From NCBI RefSeq assembly GCF_024648885.1, contig NZ_JANBBF010000016.1:62001-126000 (forward strand): a DNA stretch of 64,000 nucleotides, in the 5' to 3' direction. Shown in pieces: positions 21,255 through 29,503 of the stretch. Below the pieces are notes generated by a model that was not told where the DNA came from, searched no databases, and was given only the letters and a program-made list of their open reading frames with translations. Origin of the DNA: Prauserella salsuginis (lineage in GTDB: Bacteria; Actinomycetota; Actinomycetes; Mycobacteriales; Pseudonocardiaceae). The position numbers and the translations under genes were made by a program. Position 1 is the first letter of the stretch. Each line of letters starts with the position of its first letter.

Positions 21255-22520
21255 ATGACGCAGGGCGGGCAGTACGGCGGGGGATGGCCGGAGGGTCGGC
21301 CGCCGCACGGACACCGGCGACCGCCGCGTGGCCCAGCCGGTCCGCCCGGCCCCGGCGGCCCTGGTGGTGGCGGCCGTCCGGGTGGCGGACCGCCCGGTGG
21401 CCGTCCCGGTCCGCGCGGGCCGCGTGACCACCAGCGAGCGCAGATGATGCCGCTGCCGGGCAGTGACCAGGCCCGGCACGCACCGCCGCAGCAGCACACG
21501 CGGGTCGCGCCGCCGGAGGAACCGCCGCCGGAGCGGCCGGTCGATCCGCAGCGCCGACCGGAAGGTCGCCGCAACCGCCGGTGGTCGTTCGGCAAGATCG
21601 CCGGATCGCTGGCGATGGTGATCGTGCTGTTGCTGGCAGGCGTGTGGCTGTACCTGGAGTTCTCGATCAACCGTATCGATGCGATCCAGGACTACGAAGG
21701 GCGTCCGGCCGCCGGTGCGGGCACCAACTGGCTGATCGTCGGGTCGGATTCCCGGGAGGGGCTCGACCAGGATCAGAAGGATGCGCTGGTCACCGGTGAT
21801 GCGGGCGGTAACCGCACCGACACGATGATGATCGCGCACCTGCCGGACAACGACACCAAGCCGACCCTGTTGAGCCTGCCGCGCGACTCGGTCGTGGAGA
21901 TCCCCGGCCACGGTTCGGGGAAGATCAACTCGGCGTTCGCGATCGGCGGCGCACCGTTGCTGGCGAAGACGGTCGAGCAGGCCACCGACCTGCGGATCGA
22001 TCACTACGCCGAGATCGGATTCGGCGGCTTCGCCGGCATGGTCGACGCGATGGGCGGTGTCGAGATGGACATCGCGGAGGAGATGCACGACCCGAAGACC
22101 GGGATCACCATCCCGGCCGGCACGCAGGAACTCGACGGTGCACAGGCGCTCGGCTTCGTCCGGATGCGCTACAGCGCGGCGACCCCGCGCTCGGACCTGG
22201 ACCGGGTGGTCAACCAGCGTCGGTTCATCGGCGAGATGGTCAGCCAGATGGCCAGTCCGGGCACGTTGCTGAATCCGTTCGCCGTCGTGCCGCTGCTGGC
22301 CGAGGCGCCGGATGCGCTGACGATGGACGACGAGGACCACCTGCACCACCTGGTCGCCCTGGCCTGGGCCATGCGCGGCATCTCCGACGGCGGCGTGGTC
22401 AGCACTACGATGCCCACCTCGTCGGCGTCGGCGGAACAGTGGGACGAGGCGCGTTCGACGGCGTTGCTCGACGCGTTGCGCAACGACCACCCCGTGCCGG
22501 AGAACGCGATCGTCGAATGA
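21255..22520 (+). CDS. LCP (LytR-CpsA-Psr) family envelope glycopolymer ligase
   Basis: 421-aa LCP protein. The first about 105 residues are cytoplasmic and very rich in Pro/Gly/Arg; one membrane helix follows (SLAMVIVLLLAGVWLYLEF). The extracytoplasmic catalytic domain has WLIVGSDSRE, GNRTDTMMIAHL and LSLPRDSVVEI, the conserved Asp/Arg set that binds the polyprenyl-pyrophosphate head group. The C-terminus contains RMRYSAATPRSDLDRVVNQRRF. LCP enzymes transfer wall polymers (for example arabinogalactan in mycolata) to peptidoglycan. The LytR C-terminal domain is absent, so this is a single-domain form. Confidence 0.92.
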   Translation: MTQGGQYGGGWPEGRPPHGHRRPPRGPAGPPGPGGPGGGGRPGGGPPGGRPGPRGPRDHQRAQMMPLPGSDQARHAPPQQHTRVAPPEEPPPERPVDPQRRPEGRRNRRWSFGKIAGSLAMVIVLLLAGVWLYLEFSINRIDAIQDYEGRPAAGAGTNWLIVGSDSREGLDQDQKDALVTGDAGGNRTDTMMIAHLPDNDTKPTLLSLPRDSVVEIPGHGSGKINSAFAIGGAPLLAKTVEQATDLRIDHYAEIGFGGFAGMVDAMGGVEMDIAEEMHDPKTGITIPAGTQELDGAQALGFVRMRYSAATPRSDLDRVVNQRRFIGEMVSQMASPGTLLNPFAVVPLLAEAPDALTMDDEDHLHHLVALAWAMRGISDGGVVSTTMPTSSASAEQWDEARSTALLDALRNDHPVPENAIVE

Positions 22521-22588
22521 GGCGTCCCCGGTGGCTCGCCGCGGACGGCACCAGCCACCGGGGTCTCGACCACGCCTTCCGGCGGCGG

Positions 22589-23041
22589 TCAGGCCGCGCT
22601 GCGCAGGACCTCGAGAGCGCGCTCCGCGTGGACCGCCATGCGCAGTTCGCTCTTGATGACCGCGAGCACCCTCCGGTCGGTGCCGATGACGAACGTGTGC
22701 CGTTTGGTGGCCAGTGGGCCGAACGCCCGTCGCACCCCGAACTGCCGCGCGACGGTGCCGTCTGCGTCGGACAACAGGGGAAAACCCACGTCGTAGGTCG
22801 TGTCGAACTTCCGCTGCTTGTCCACCGGGTCGGGGCTGATGCCGACCCGATGCGCGCCGATCTCGGCGAACTCCGCCGCGTGGTCACGGAAGTGGCAGGT
22901 CTCGGCCGTGCAGCCGGGCGTCATCGCGGCGGGGTAGAAGAAAAGCACGACCGGTCCGGTGTCGAGGAATCCGGTGAGCGACCGCGGTGAGCCGCTCTGG
23001 TCTGGCAGGGTGAAGTCCGGGGCGAACTCGTCGGTGTTCAT
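22589..23041 (-). CDS. Peroxiredoxin, BCP/PrxQ family
   Basis: 150-aa thioredoxin-fold peroxidase. The peroxidatic cysteine lies in YPAAMTPGCTAETCHFRD, with a second cysteine five residues later, the PrxQ alpha-2 arrangement. It reduces H2O2 and organic peroxides with thiol reductants. ATG 23041 overlaps the stop of the GGDEF/EAL-like gene (ATGA), so the two are co-transcribed. Confidence 0.92.
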   Translation of the reverse strand: MNTDEFAPDFTLPDQSGSPRSLTGFLDTGPVVLFFYPAAMTPGCTAETCHFRDHAAEFAEIGAHRVGISPDPVDKQRKFDTTYDVGFPLLSDADGTVARQFGVRRAFGPLATKRHTFVIGTDRRVLAVIKSELRMAVHAERALEVLRSAA

Positions 23042-24909
23042 GCCGGCGAGTATCGCTGGTCGAGTACGGCGGCGATCTCGGTGCCCGTGGCGGAACCGCC
23101 GTAGTGGTCCCCACGGCCCGCGAAGATGCCGACGTCGCGGAGTCGCTGGGCGTGCGCGGCGTCGCGGACACCGTCCGCACCGACCCGCTTGATGCCGAGC
23201 TCGCGCGCCCGTTCGAGCAGCGCGTACAGGTGTGCCCGCGCGTTGTCGGCCTCGGTGCCCTCGGTAGCGAGACCGTCGACGAGCGGGCCGGACAGGATGG
23301 CGAATCCGACGGGCAGCTTGTGGGTGTGGACCAGTTCGAGGTCCGAGGCGCCGGACACGGCGAGGGTGATCTTCACGTCGAGATCCGACAGGACGGACAA
23401 CGTGTCCAGTACCTCGCCGCGCGGGTCGAAGAGCGCGAGGCTGTCGGTGCAGATGCGCAGCTTCTGGTGCGGCAGGCCGGTGCGCTCGAACTCGTCGCGG
23501 ATGATGCGGACGAGATTCGGGTCGACGGCCAACCGCGTCGGCAGCCGCACGCACAGGTCGGGCGCGGTGGGGAAGTCGCGGTACCACTCCGCGGCGTCCG
23601 ACATCGCTTCGGTGAGCAGCAGCGTACCGAGACTCGGCGTCATGCCGGTGGTGTCGGCGAGCGGGAAGAACTCGGCAGCGGTGAGCGTGCCGTGCTCCGG
23701 ATGGTTCCACCGCAGCACGGCGTTGACGACGGCGATCTCGTCGCTGCCGTCCAGTTTCACCGTGGGCTGGTACTCGACTTCGAACTCGCCGTTCTCCATG
23801 CCGCCGCCGATGCCCGCACCAATGCTGTAGCGCTTGCGGTCGCCGGAATCCAGCTCGGGCTCGAACAGCATCCACTGGGCGCGCCCGGCCTCCTTGGCAC
23901 GGTGCAGCGTGATCTCGGCGGCGCGCTGGATCTCCTCGGTCGTTCCGGTGCCGGCGTCCTGGACGACGATGCCTGCGCTGACGCTCACGGCGACGCCCCG
24001 GTCGCCGATGTAGACCGGTTCGGCGAGTTCGGCCATCGCCGCTTCCACCAGTTCGATCACCGCCGCGGCCGTGACCCGGCCGCGGTGCAGCACGCCGAAC
24101 CCGTCGCCGGAGAGCCGGGCGACGACGGTGTCGGGACCCCGGAACACCGTCTCGAGTTTGCCCGCGGCATAGCGCAGCACCTCGTCCGCCGAGCCGGGGC
24201 CGAGTCCGTCGTTGACGACCTTGAAGCCGTCGATGTCGAGGTACACGACGGCGATCCGGCCGGATTCCGGTGAGCCGAGCCAGGTTTCGAGCGTCGTGTG
24301 GTAGCTGCGCGAGTTGGGCAGGCCGGTCAGCTGGTCGTGGGTGTTCTGCCGCCGCAGCGCCTCGCGCAGCAGCTGCAGCTCGTTGATGTTCTCGGCGAGC
24401 AGGACCGGGTGCAGCCGGTCGCCCTCGCTGCTCGGCAGTGCCGTGACGGTCACGTTGGTGAGCGCGGAACTCTCCTCGGCCGAGCCGAGGTGTACCTGCT
24501 CGCGCTTGCGGGCGCGGCCGTCCTCGGCGAGGTCGGTGAGCGCGGTGCGGAGTGCGGCCGCGTCGCGTTCCTCCGTGCCGAGGCCGGTGAGAGTCCGGCC
24601 GACGAGCTCGTCGAGCGTGGTGTCGAGCAGCTCGAGCATCGCCGGGTTCGCGTCCAGGATCAGTCCGTCGGGGTCGGCGAGAACCACGCCGCACGGCGTG
24701 GCCGCGTAGAGCGCGGCGAAGCGCTCCACGGCGGAGTCGTGTCGGGTGCGGCACTGGGTCGTGCCCGCATCGGCCCCTTCACGGACCGCGGCGGCGACGG
24801 CGCGTTCGAGCTCGGCCGAGGGCACGCTCGACCCGGCCGCGGCGGCGATCTCGGCAGCCCAGCGGCGGGTGATGTGGGACAACCCTGGTGCGTCACCAGG
24901 CTCGGGCAC
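23038..24909 (-). CDS. PAS-GGDEF-EAL-like protein with degenerate catalytic motifs
   Basis: 623-aa protein: N-terminal region, PAS domain at about 65-180 (FAALYAATPCGVVLADPDGLILDANPAML), GGDEF-like domain at about 190-345 and EAL-like domain at about 355-615. The cyclase signature is SGDGF instead of GGDEF. In the EAL domain the EAL core reads NAV (VVNAVLRWNHPEHG) and the DDFG-type metal site is replaced (AVSGASDLEL). Both enzymatic activities are therefore probably lost and a c-di-GMP-sensing or scaffold role is more likely. GTG 24909 has AGAGAGG upstream. Its stop overlaps the peroxiredoxin start. Confidence 0.88.
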   Translation of the reverse strand: MPEPGDAPGLSHITRRWAAEIAAAAGSSVPSAELERAVAAAVREGADAGTTQCRTRHDSAVERFAALYAATPCGVVLADPDGLILDANPAMLELLDTTLDELVGRTLTGLGTEERDAAALRTALTDLAEDGRARKREQVHLGSAEESSALTNVTVTALPSSEGDRLHPVLLAENINELQLLREALRRQNTHDQLTGLPNSRSYHTTLETWLGSPESGRIAVVYLDIDGFKVVNDGLGPGSADEVLRYAAGKLETVFRGPDTVVARLSGDGFGVLHRGRVTAAAVIELVEAAMAELAEPVYIGDRGVAVSVSAGIVVQDAGTGTTEEIQRAAEITLHRAKEAGRAQWMLFEPELDSGDRKRYSIGAGIGGGMENGEFEVEYQPTVKLDGSDEIAVVNAVLRWNHPEHGTLTAAEFFPLADTTGMTPSLGTLLLTEAMSDAAEWYRDFPTAPDLCVRLPTRLAVDPNLVRIIRDEFERTGLPHQKLRICTDSLALFDPRGEVLDTLSVLSDLDVKITLAVSGASDLELVHTHKLPVGFAILSGPLVDGLATEGTEADNARAHLYALLERARELGIKRVGADGVRDAAHAQRLRDVGIFAGRGDHYGGSATGTEIAAVLDQRYSPA

Positions 24910-25224
24910 CGTGCACCTCTCTCAACGTGCGCCTCTCCAGAACACAGCTGGCACAGCCGTGCGATTCAGCTGCCCCGACAGAGCTGGGGCACGGCCTCGA
25001 CATGTCAAAGGCCGGCTCGCCCGTATGCCAACCTGCGGAGCTGTCCAACCCAACTCCTGCGGAGCTGTCCAACTATGGCGCACCACAGAACGAAATATGG
25101 CGCACCGCAGAGTGTGCATCGGCGGTCGAGTCGGCCGTCAGACATGCAACATCATCATGCCAGCCACGCTGTGTCTACCGACTGTACGGGTGGTTCTACA
25201 GGCAGTGTGCGTCACTCTCCGTAG
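24910..25224. other. 315-bp intergenic region, likely promoter region of the GGDEF/EAL-like gene
   Basis: This gap lies 5' of the GGDEF/EAL-like gene and 3' of the P450 gene (both minus strand). It is visibly less GC-rich than its neighbours. It contains TGCCCC-gacagagct-GGGGCA (24971-24991), a TTGACA hexamer on the minus strand (25003-25008), and two pairs of direct repeats listed separately. I see no open frame with coding character. Confidence 0.6.
25032..25106. repeat. Two adjacent pairs of short direct repeats
   Basis: CCTGCGGAGCTGTCCAAC occurs at 25032-25049 and 25056-25073 (period 24). Immediately after, TATGGCGCACC occurs at 25074-25084 and 25096-25106 (period 22). Spacing near two helical turns suggests protein-binding sites upstream of the GGDEF/EAL-like gene. 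Confidence 0.65.
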
Positions 25225-26706
25225 TTAGACCGGCTGGAGGTGCACCGGAAGCCCATCGACGGGTACCGGAAGCGAGACGTAATCCCACCGGACCTCGTAG
25301 TCGCTCGGCACGGTGATCCGGTACGAGCGGACGAGCTCGTGCAACAGCGCCTTCGTCTCGAACATGCCGAAGTGCAGTCCGATGCACTTGTGCGCGCCGC
25401 CGCCGAAGGGCATCCACGCGAATCGGTGCGACTTGTCCTCGCGACGGCCGGCGGCGAACCGTTCGGGATCGAACCGGTGCGGCTCGGTCCAGCACGTCGG
25501 GTCGAAATGGTTCACCGCAGGGGCGACGCCGACGAGTGAGCCCTTCGGGATGAAGTGCCCGAGCACCTCGGTGTCCTTGACCGCCGTGCGCGACAGGCTC
25601 GGCACCGGTGCGACGAGCCGGAGCGCCTCCTTGATGACCAGTTCCAGCGACGTCAGCGAATCGAGTGCGGCCATGTCCGGAGGATCGTCCCCGAGTGCGC
25701 GGGACTCGGCGCGGACGCGTTCCTGCCACTCCGGGTTCTTCGCGAGGTAGTAGGCCGCGGCCGTGGACGTGATCGTCGTGGTGTCGTGCGCGGCCATCAT
25801 CAGGAACACCATGTGGTTGATGACGTCGGTGTCGGTGAACCGCTCGCCGTCCGGCGTCGTGGCGTGGCACAGCGCGGAGAACAGGTCGTCGCCGTCGCCT
25901 GCGCGTTTCGCGGGCAGGTTGTCGGCGAAGTACCGCTCGAGCCGCTTGCGTCCTTCGAGTCCGGCGCGCCAGCGCCCGCCGGGCACCGGCACGCGAACCA
26001 GGGCCGTGCCGGCACGCACACAGGCAACGAAGGCCCGGTTGATCTCGCGTGCCTCCTCGTCGCTGCGCATGTCCATGAACACGCGGGTCGCGACGTCGAG
26101 GGTCAGCTGTTTGAGCGCCCAGTACAGCCGCGGCGACGACGGGAAGGCGGCGATGCCCTCCCGCAGCGTTGGCCCCATGCTCGAGACGTAGCCGGCGAGC
26201 CGGTCGCGAGTGAAGGCCTCCTGCATGATCCGGCGGTGCATCCGGTGCTCGTCGAAGTCGAGCAGCATGAGTCCGCGATGGAAGAACTTGTCGATGAAGA
26301 ACCGCCAGCCCTCCTGCGAGAAGGCCTTGTCGCGGTTCACCAGGGCGGCCTGGGTCGCATCGGCGCCGGTGAGGGTGACGATCCGCCTGCCGAACGCGCC
26401 GGTCCACGACACCGGGCCGTAACGCTCGAACCGGCGGAGGCCGAACTCGACGCCGAAGCGCATCTGCGTGAGCGTGTTTCCCACCAACGGCGGGCCCGCG
26501 TCGCCGAACACGGGGGAGAGCCCGCTGCCCTCGGGTGGGCTCGCGAGCTCCCGCGCAGGCCAGCGCTGCTCGAGCAGCCGGTCGTCGACCGCGCTCGGCA
26601 GCGGCCATGCCGTGAGCGGCGGCATGCGCTCCCGCAGCACGGTGCTGACCCGGTCGATCGCGGCTGCGGTCGCACCGCGGGCGGCGTTGACTGGTGTGAC
26701 GACCAT
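25225..26706 (-). CDS. Cytochrome P450
   Basis: 493-aa P450. The haem-binding motif FGGGAHKCIG places the ligand at about Cys441; the I-helix oxygen-binding motif is AAHDTTT and the K-helix ExxR is EALR in LVIKEALRLV. Length and motifs suggest a class that needs separate ferredoxin and reductase partners, neither of which is in the window. ATG 26706 is chosen with GAGGAG upstream; an ATG at 26742 adds 12 residues. It is 169 bp downstream of a flavin monooxygenase gene on the same strand, so the two may form an oxidative pathway. Substrate unknown. Confidence 0.93.
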   Translation of the reverse strand: MVVTPVNAARGATAAAIDRVSTVLRERMPPLTAWPLPSAVDDRLLEQRWPARELASPPEGSGLSPVFGDAGPPLVGNTLTQMRFGVEFGLRRFERYGPVSWTGAFGRRIVTLTGADATQAALVNRDKAFSQEGWRFFIDKFFHRGLMLLDFDEHRMHRRIMQEAFTRDRLAGYVSSMGPTLREGIAAFPSSPRLYWALKQLTLDVATRVFMDMRSDEEAREINRAFVACVRAGTALVRVPVPGGRWRAGLEGRKRLERYFADNLPAKRAGDGDDLFSALCHATTPDGERFTDTDVINHMVFLMMAAHDTTTITSTAAAYYLAKNPEWQERVRAESRALGDDPPDMAALDSLTSLELVIKEALRLVAPVPSLSRTAVKDTEVLGHFIPKGSLVGVAPAVNHFDPTCWTEPHRFDPERFAAGRREDKSHRFAWMPFGGGAHKCIGLHFGMFETKALLHELVRSYRITVPSDYEVRWDYVSLPVPVDGLPVHLQPV

Positions 26707-26875
26707 GACGGCACCATCTCCTCGTCGAGACCCTCCATCCACCGTGCCGCACCTGTTGGCACAACGACAAGGGCGTTCGCCCGGTCGCAGGGAACGGCCC
26801 GGGATGCGCTGGTGCTGGGCGTCCTCCGGTCACGAATTCCCCCAGGGTGCACTTCGGGGATCCCTTGCGGCACCG

Positions 26876-28375
26876 TCAGTCGGCCGCGCCGGTCCGGGCC
26901 GGCCAGCTCGGGTGGGGTGAGGCGGATCCGACGCGGAAGTCGGCGAGGTGCACCCGCCGGGTGCGGGTGCGGTACTCCCGGGTTCGCCCCGGCCAGTTCG
27001 ACACCACGCGGCCGCCTGCGGCCCGGTACCAGCTCCGGCAGCGGGTCCACACCGAACGCGCGAGCCTGCGCTGCACCGACTCGTCCCAGGCGTGCTCGAC
27101 CTCGGGGCGCACGTCGAGATACCGGCCGGGGCGGCTGCGGAGCATCGCGACGGCGTCGCGGATGTAGCGCGCTTGACTCTCCAGCATGTAGACGATCGAG
27201 CTGCCGCCGAGATTCGTGTTCGGCCCGTACATGAGGAACATGTTGGGAAAGCCCGGCACCGTGATGCCGAGGTGGGCGCGGGCGCCGTCGCGCCAGGTTT
27301 CGGCGAGCTCGCGGCCACCGAGGCCGTTGATCGTCATCGGGGCGAGCAGATCCTGGGCTGCGAAGCCGGTGCCGTAGATGATGACGTCGGCCTCGTGCAG
27401 CGTGCCGTCGGCCGTGCGCACGCCCTCGGGCGTGATCGCGGTGATGTCGTCGGTCACGAGGTCCACCGCGGGAGACGTCAGCGCCGGCAGGTAGTCGTTG
27501 CTGAACAGCACGCGTTTGCAGCCGAGCGCATAGTCCGGCGTGAGCTGCTCGCGCAACCATGGGTCGGCGACCTGTGCCCGCAGGTGCTTGGCGGCCTGCC
27601 TGCTGAACACCGGGGTGAACGCCTGCCACCGGGAGAGGCAGGCCTGTGCGAACTCGGCGTAGAGCCAGAAGCCGAGCCGGTCGAGTTTCTGCAGCGCAGG
27701 AACGGTCCGTAGCGGTGCGTGATACCAGCGGTCGTAGGAATGGTCGCGCTTGGGCAGGATGTACTGCGCCGAACGCTGGAACACGGTCAGGTGCCCGGCC
27801 CGCGGCCGGATCTGCGGCACGAACTGGATTGCGCTCGCACCGGTGCCGATCACGGCGACCCGCTTGCCGGCGAGGTCGCAGTCGTGGTTCCACTCGGCCG
27901 AGTGGAACGCCGTGCCGCGGAACGTGTCCCTGCCGGGGATGTCCGGGTAGGCGGGCCGGGAGAGCTGGCCGACGGCGGGAATGAATGCCGTGGTCTCGTA
28001 CTCCTCGCCGCCGGTGGTGCGAACCAGCCAGCGGGCCGTGGTCTCGTCGAACTCGGCCGAGGCGACCTCGCGGCCGAACCGGATGCGGCCGGTGACGCCG
28101 TACTCGCGGGCGACCCGCCGCAGATACGCGAGGATGTCGGGCTGCCCGGCGTAGCGCCGAGGCCATCGCGTGGCCCCGGTGAACGAGAACGAGTACAGCG
28201 GGGAGGGCACGTCGCAGCCGGCTCCCGGGTACGTGTTCTCCCGCCACACGCCGCCGAGGTCGGCGGCTTTCTCCAGGACGACGACGTCGTCGATGCCGCG
28301 GCGCTGCAGCTCGACGGCCATGGCGATGCCACCGAAGCCGGCTCCGACGATCAGCGCGGTGCTGCGAGTGATCAT
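26876..28375 (-). CDS. Flavin monooxygenase, Baeyer-Villiger type
   Basis: 499-aa FAD/NADPH protein. FAD-binding GAGFGG is at about residues 11-16, the NADPH-binding motif is GTGASA, and between them is FRGTAFHSAEW, matching the Baeyer-Villiger fingerprint FxGxxxHxxxW. Such enzymes turn ketones into esters or lactones. It is divergent from an AraC regulator, with 90 bp between the starts that contain a tandem repeat, so it is likely controlled by that regulator. The P450 gene lies downstream on the same strand. Confidence 0.92.
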   Translation of the reverse strand: MITRSTALIVGAGFGGIAMAVELQRRGIDDVVVLEKAADLGGVWRENTYPGAGCDVPSPLYSFSFTGATRWPRRYAGQPDILAYLRRVAREYGVTGRIRFGREVASAEFDETTARWLVRTTGGEEYETTAFIPAVGQLSRPAYPDIPGRDTFRGTAFHSAEWNHDCDLAGKRVAVIGTGASAIQFVPQIRPRAGHLTVFQRSAQYILPKRDHSYDRWYHAPLRTVPALQKLDRLGFWLYAEFAQACLSRWQAFTPVFSRQAAKHLRAQVADPWLREQLTPDYALGCKRVLFSNDYLPALTSPAVDLVTDDITAITPEGVRTADGTLHEADVIIYGTGFAAQDLLAPMTINGLGGRELAETWRDGARAHLGITVPGFPNMFLMYGPNTNLGGSSIVYMLESQARYIRDAVAMLRSRPGRYLDVRPEVEHAWDESVQRRLARSVWTRCRSWYRAAGGRVVSNWPGRTREYRTRTRRVHLADFRVGSASPHPSWPARTGAAD

Positions 28376-28430
28376 GGCGGCAGCCTAGGGATCGGACCGC
28401 CGGTCGCCCCATCTCATCGACGGACACACT

Positions 28431-28464
28431 GTTGACATTTCCGGACAGTTGATATTTTCGGACA
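28431..28464. promoter_or_regulatory. 17-bp tandem repeat, likely AraC-family operator
   Basis: GTTGACATTTCCGGACA (28431-28447) is followed directly by GTTGATATTTTCGGACA (28448-28464), 15 of 17 bases identical. A weaker half copy ending CGGACA lies at 28421-28426. AraC-family proteins bind direct repeats of about this length. The second copy ends one base before the GTG of the araC-like gene, so binding could block its own expression while controlling the divergent monooxygenase. Confidence 0.65.
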
Positions 28465-28465
28465 C

Positions 28466-29503
28466 GTGGCCGAATGGGATTTTCCTCGCGGGGTGGCGAG
28501 CACGGCGCTGCTGGCAGGGTTCGCGGAGGAACTCGGCCAGTCGGTCGACGACGTGCTGGCCGGAACAGGTCTCGACCCGGCTGCCCTGCGCGATCCACAG
28601 GCGTGTGTGACCGCCGAGCAGGAACTGACCGTGGTGCGCAATCTGGTGCGGCGACAGGCCGACCGCGATCCCGGTGTACTCGGACTCCGGGCGGGCACGC
28701 GGTATCACGCGACGTCGTACGGCATCTGGGGCTACGCGGTGACCAGCTGCGAAACCGTGCGCGAGGCGGTCGAGCTGGCCCTGCGGTACATCGAGCTGAC
28801 GTACGTCTTCTGCCTGCCGGAACTGCGCATCGCCGGCCGGCTCGCCGAACTTCGATGCCAGGACGACGAGGTGCCGGCCGACGTGCGCGGTTTCCTGGTG
28901 GCACGCGACATCGCCGCGATCGTGACCCTCGTGCGCGAGCAGGCGGCAGCCGACCTCCGCCCGGCGGTCGTGTCGCTGCGTGTGCCCGAACCCGCCGACA
29001 TGCGGCCGTACCGCGAGGCTCTCGGTGTGGTTCCGGAGTTCGGTGACAGCACCCGGATCACCTTTCCCCGCGAGGTGCTGGACCAGCCGATGCCGCAGGC
29101 CAGCGTCCACACCCTGGCGTGGTGTGAGCGGCAGTGCCGGGAACTGCTCGACGCGCGGCGGCGGGACACCGACGTGGCCACCCGGGTCCGAAGGGCGCTC
29201 GCCGAGGTGGGGCCCGGCGCGGGGATGACGGCGATCGCGGCCAGGCTGTCGCTGACCGAGCGCACCCTGCGCCGCAGGCTTGCTGCCGAGGGCGTGAGCT
29301 ATCGCGACCTGGTCGACGGGGTGCGGCGCCGGCGGGCGGAGGAACTGCTCACCGACGGCACGCTGACGGTCGAGCAGATCTCCAACAGGTTGGGCTACAG
29401 CGAACCGTCGAGCTTCCTCCACGCGTTCGCGCGATGGCACGGCATGTCCCCGCGCGAGTTCAGCCGCCGAACCGGATCCGTGCGCCGGACAGGTGTGCGC
29501 TGA
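28466..29503 (+). CDS. AraC-family regulator with OruR/ArgR-type sensor domain
   Basis: 345-aa regulator. The N-terminal about 210 residues match the Arabinose_bd (PF12625) sensor type (LRAGTRYHATSYGIWGYAVTSC); the C-terminal AraC domain has two HTHs, GMTAIAARLSLTERTLRRRLAAEG and VEQISNRLGYSEPSSFLHAFARWHGMSPREF. The GTG start follows a tandem operator-like repeat. It probably regulates the divergent monooxygenase and P450. Its 3' end overlaps the convergent decarboxylase-like gene by 44 bp. Confidence 0.92.
   Translation: MAEWDFPRGVASTALLAGFAEELGQSVDDVLAGTGLDPAALRDPQACVTAEQELTVVRNLVRRQADRDPGVLGLRAGTRYHATSYGIWGYAVTSCETVREAVELALRYIELTYVFCLPELRIAGRLAELRCQDDEVPADVRGFLVARDIAAIVTLVREQAAADLRPAVVSLRVPEPADMRPYREALGVVPEFGDSTRITFPREVLDQPMPQASVHTLAWCERQCRELLDARRRDTDVATRVRRALAEVGPGAGMTAIAARLSLTERTLRRRLAAEGVSYRDLVDGVRRRRAEELLTDGTLTVEQISNRLGYSEPSSFLHAFARWHGMSPREFSRRTGSVRRTGVR

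Noticed and set aside
24888-25316. Short plus-strand open frames in the 24.9-25.2 kb gap
   Set aside because: They run into the antisense of the P450 gene, lack coding bias and contain the direct repeats.
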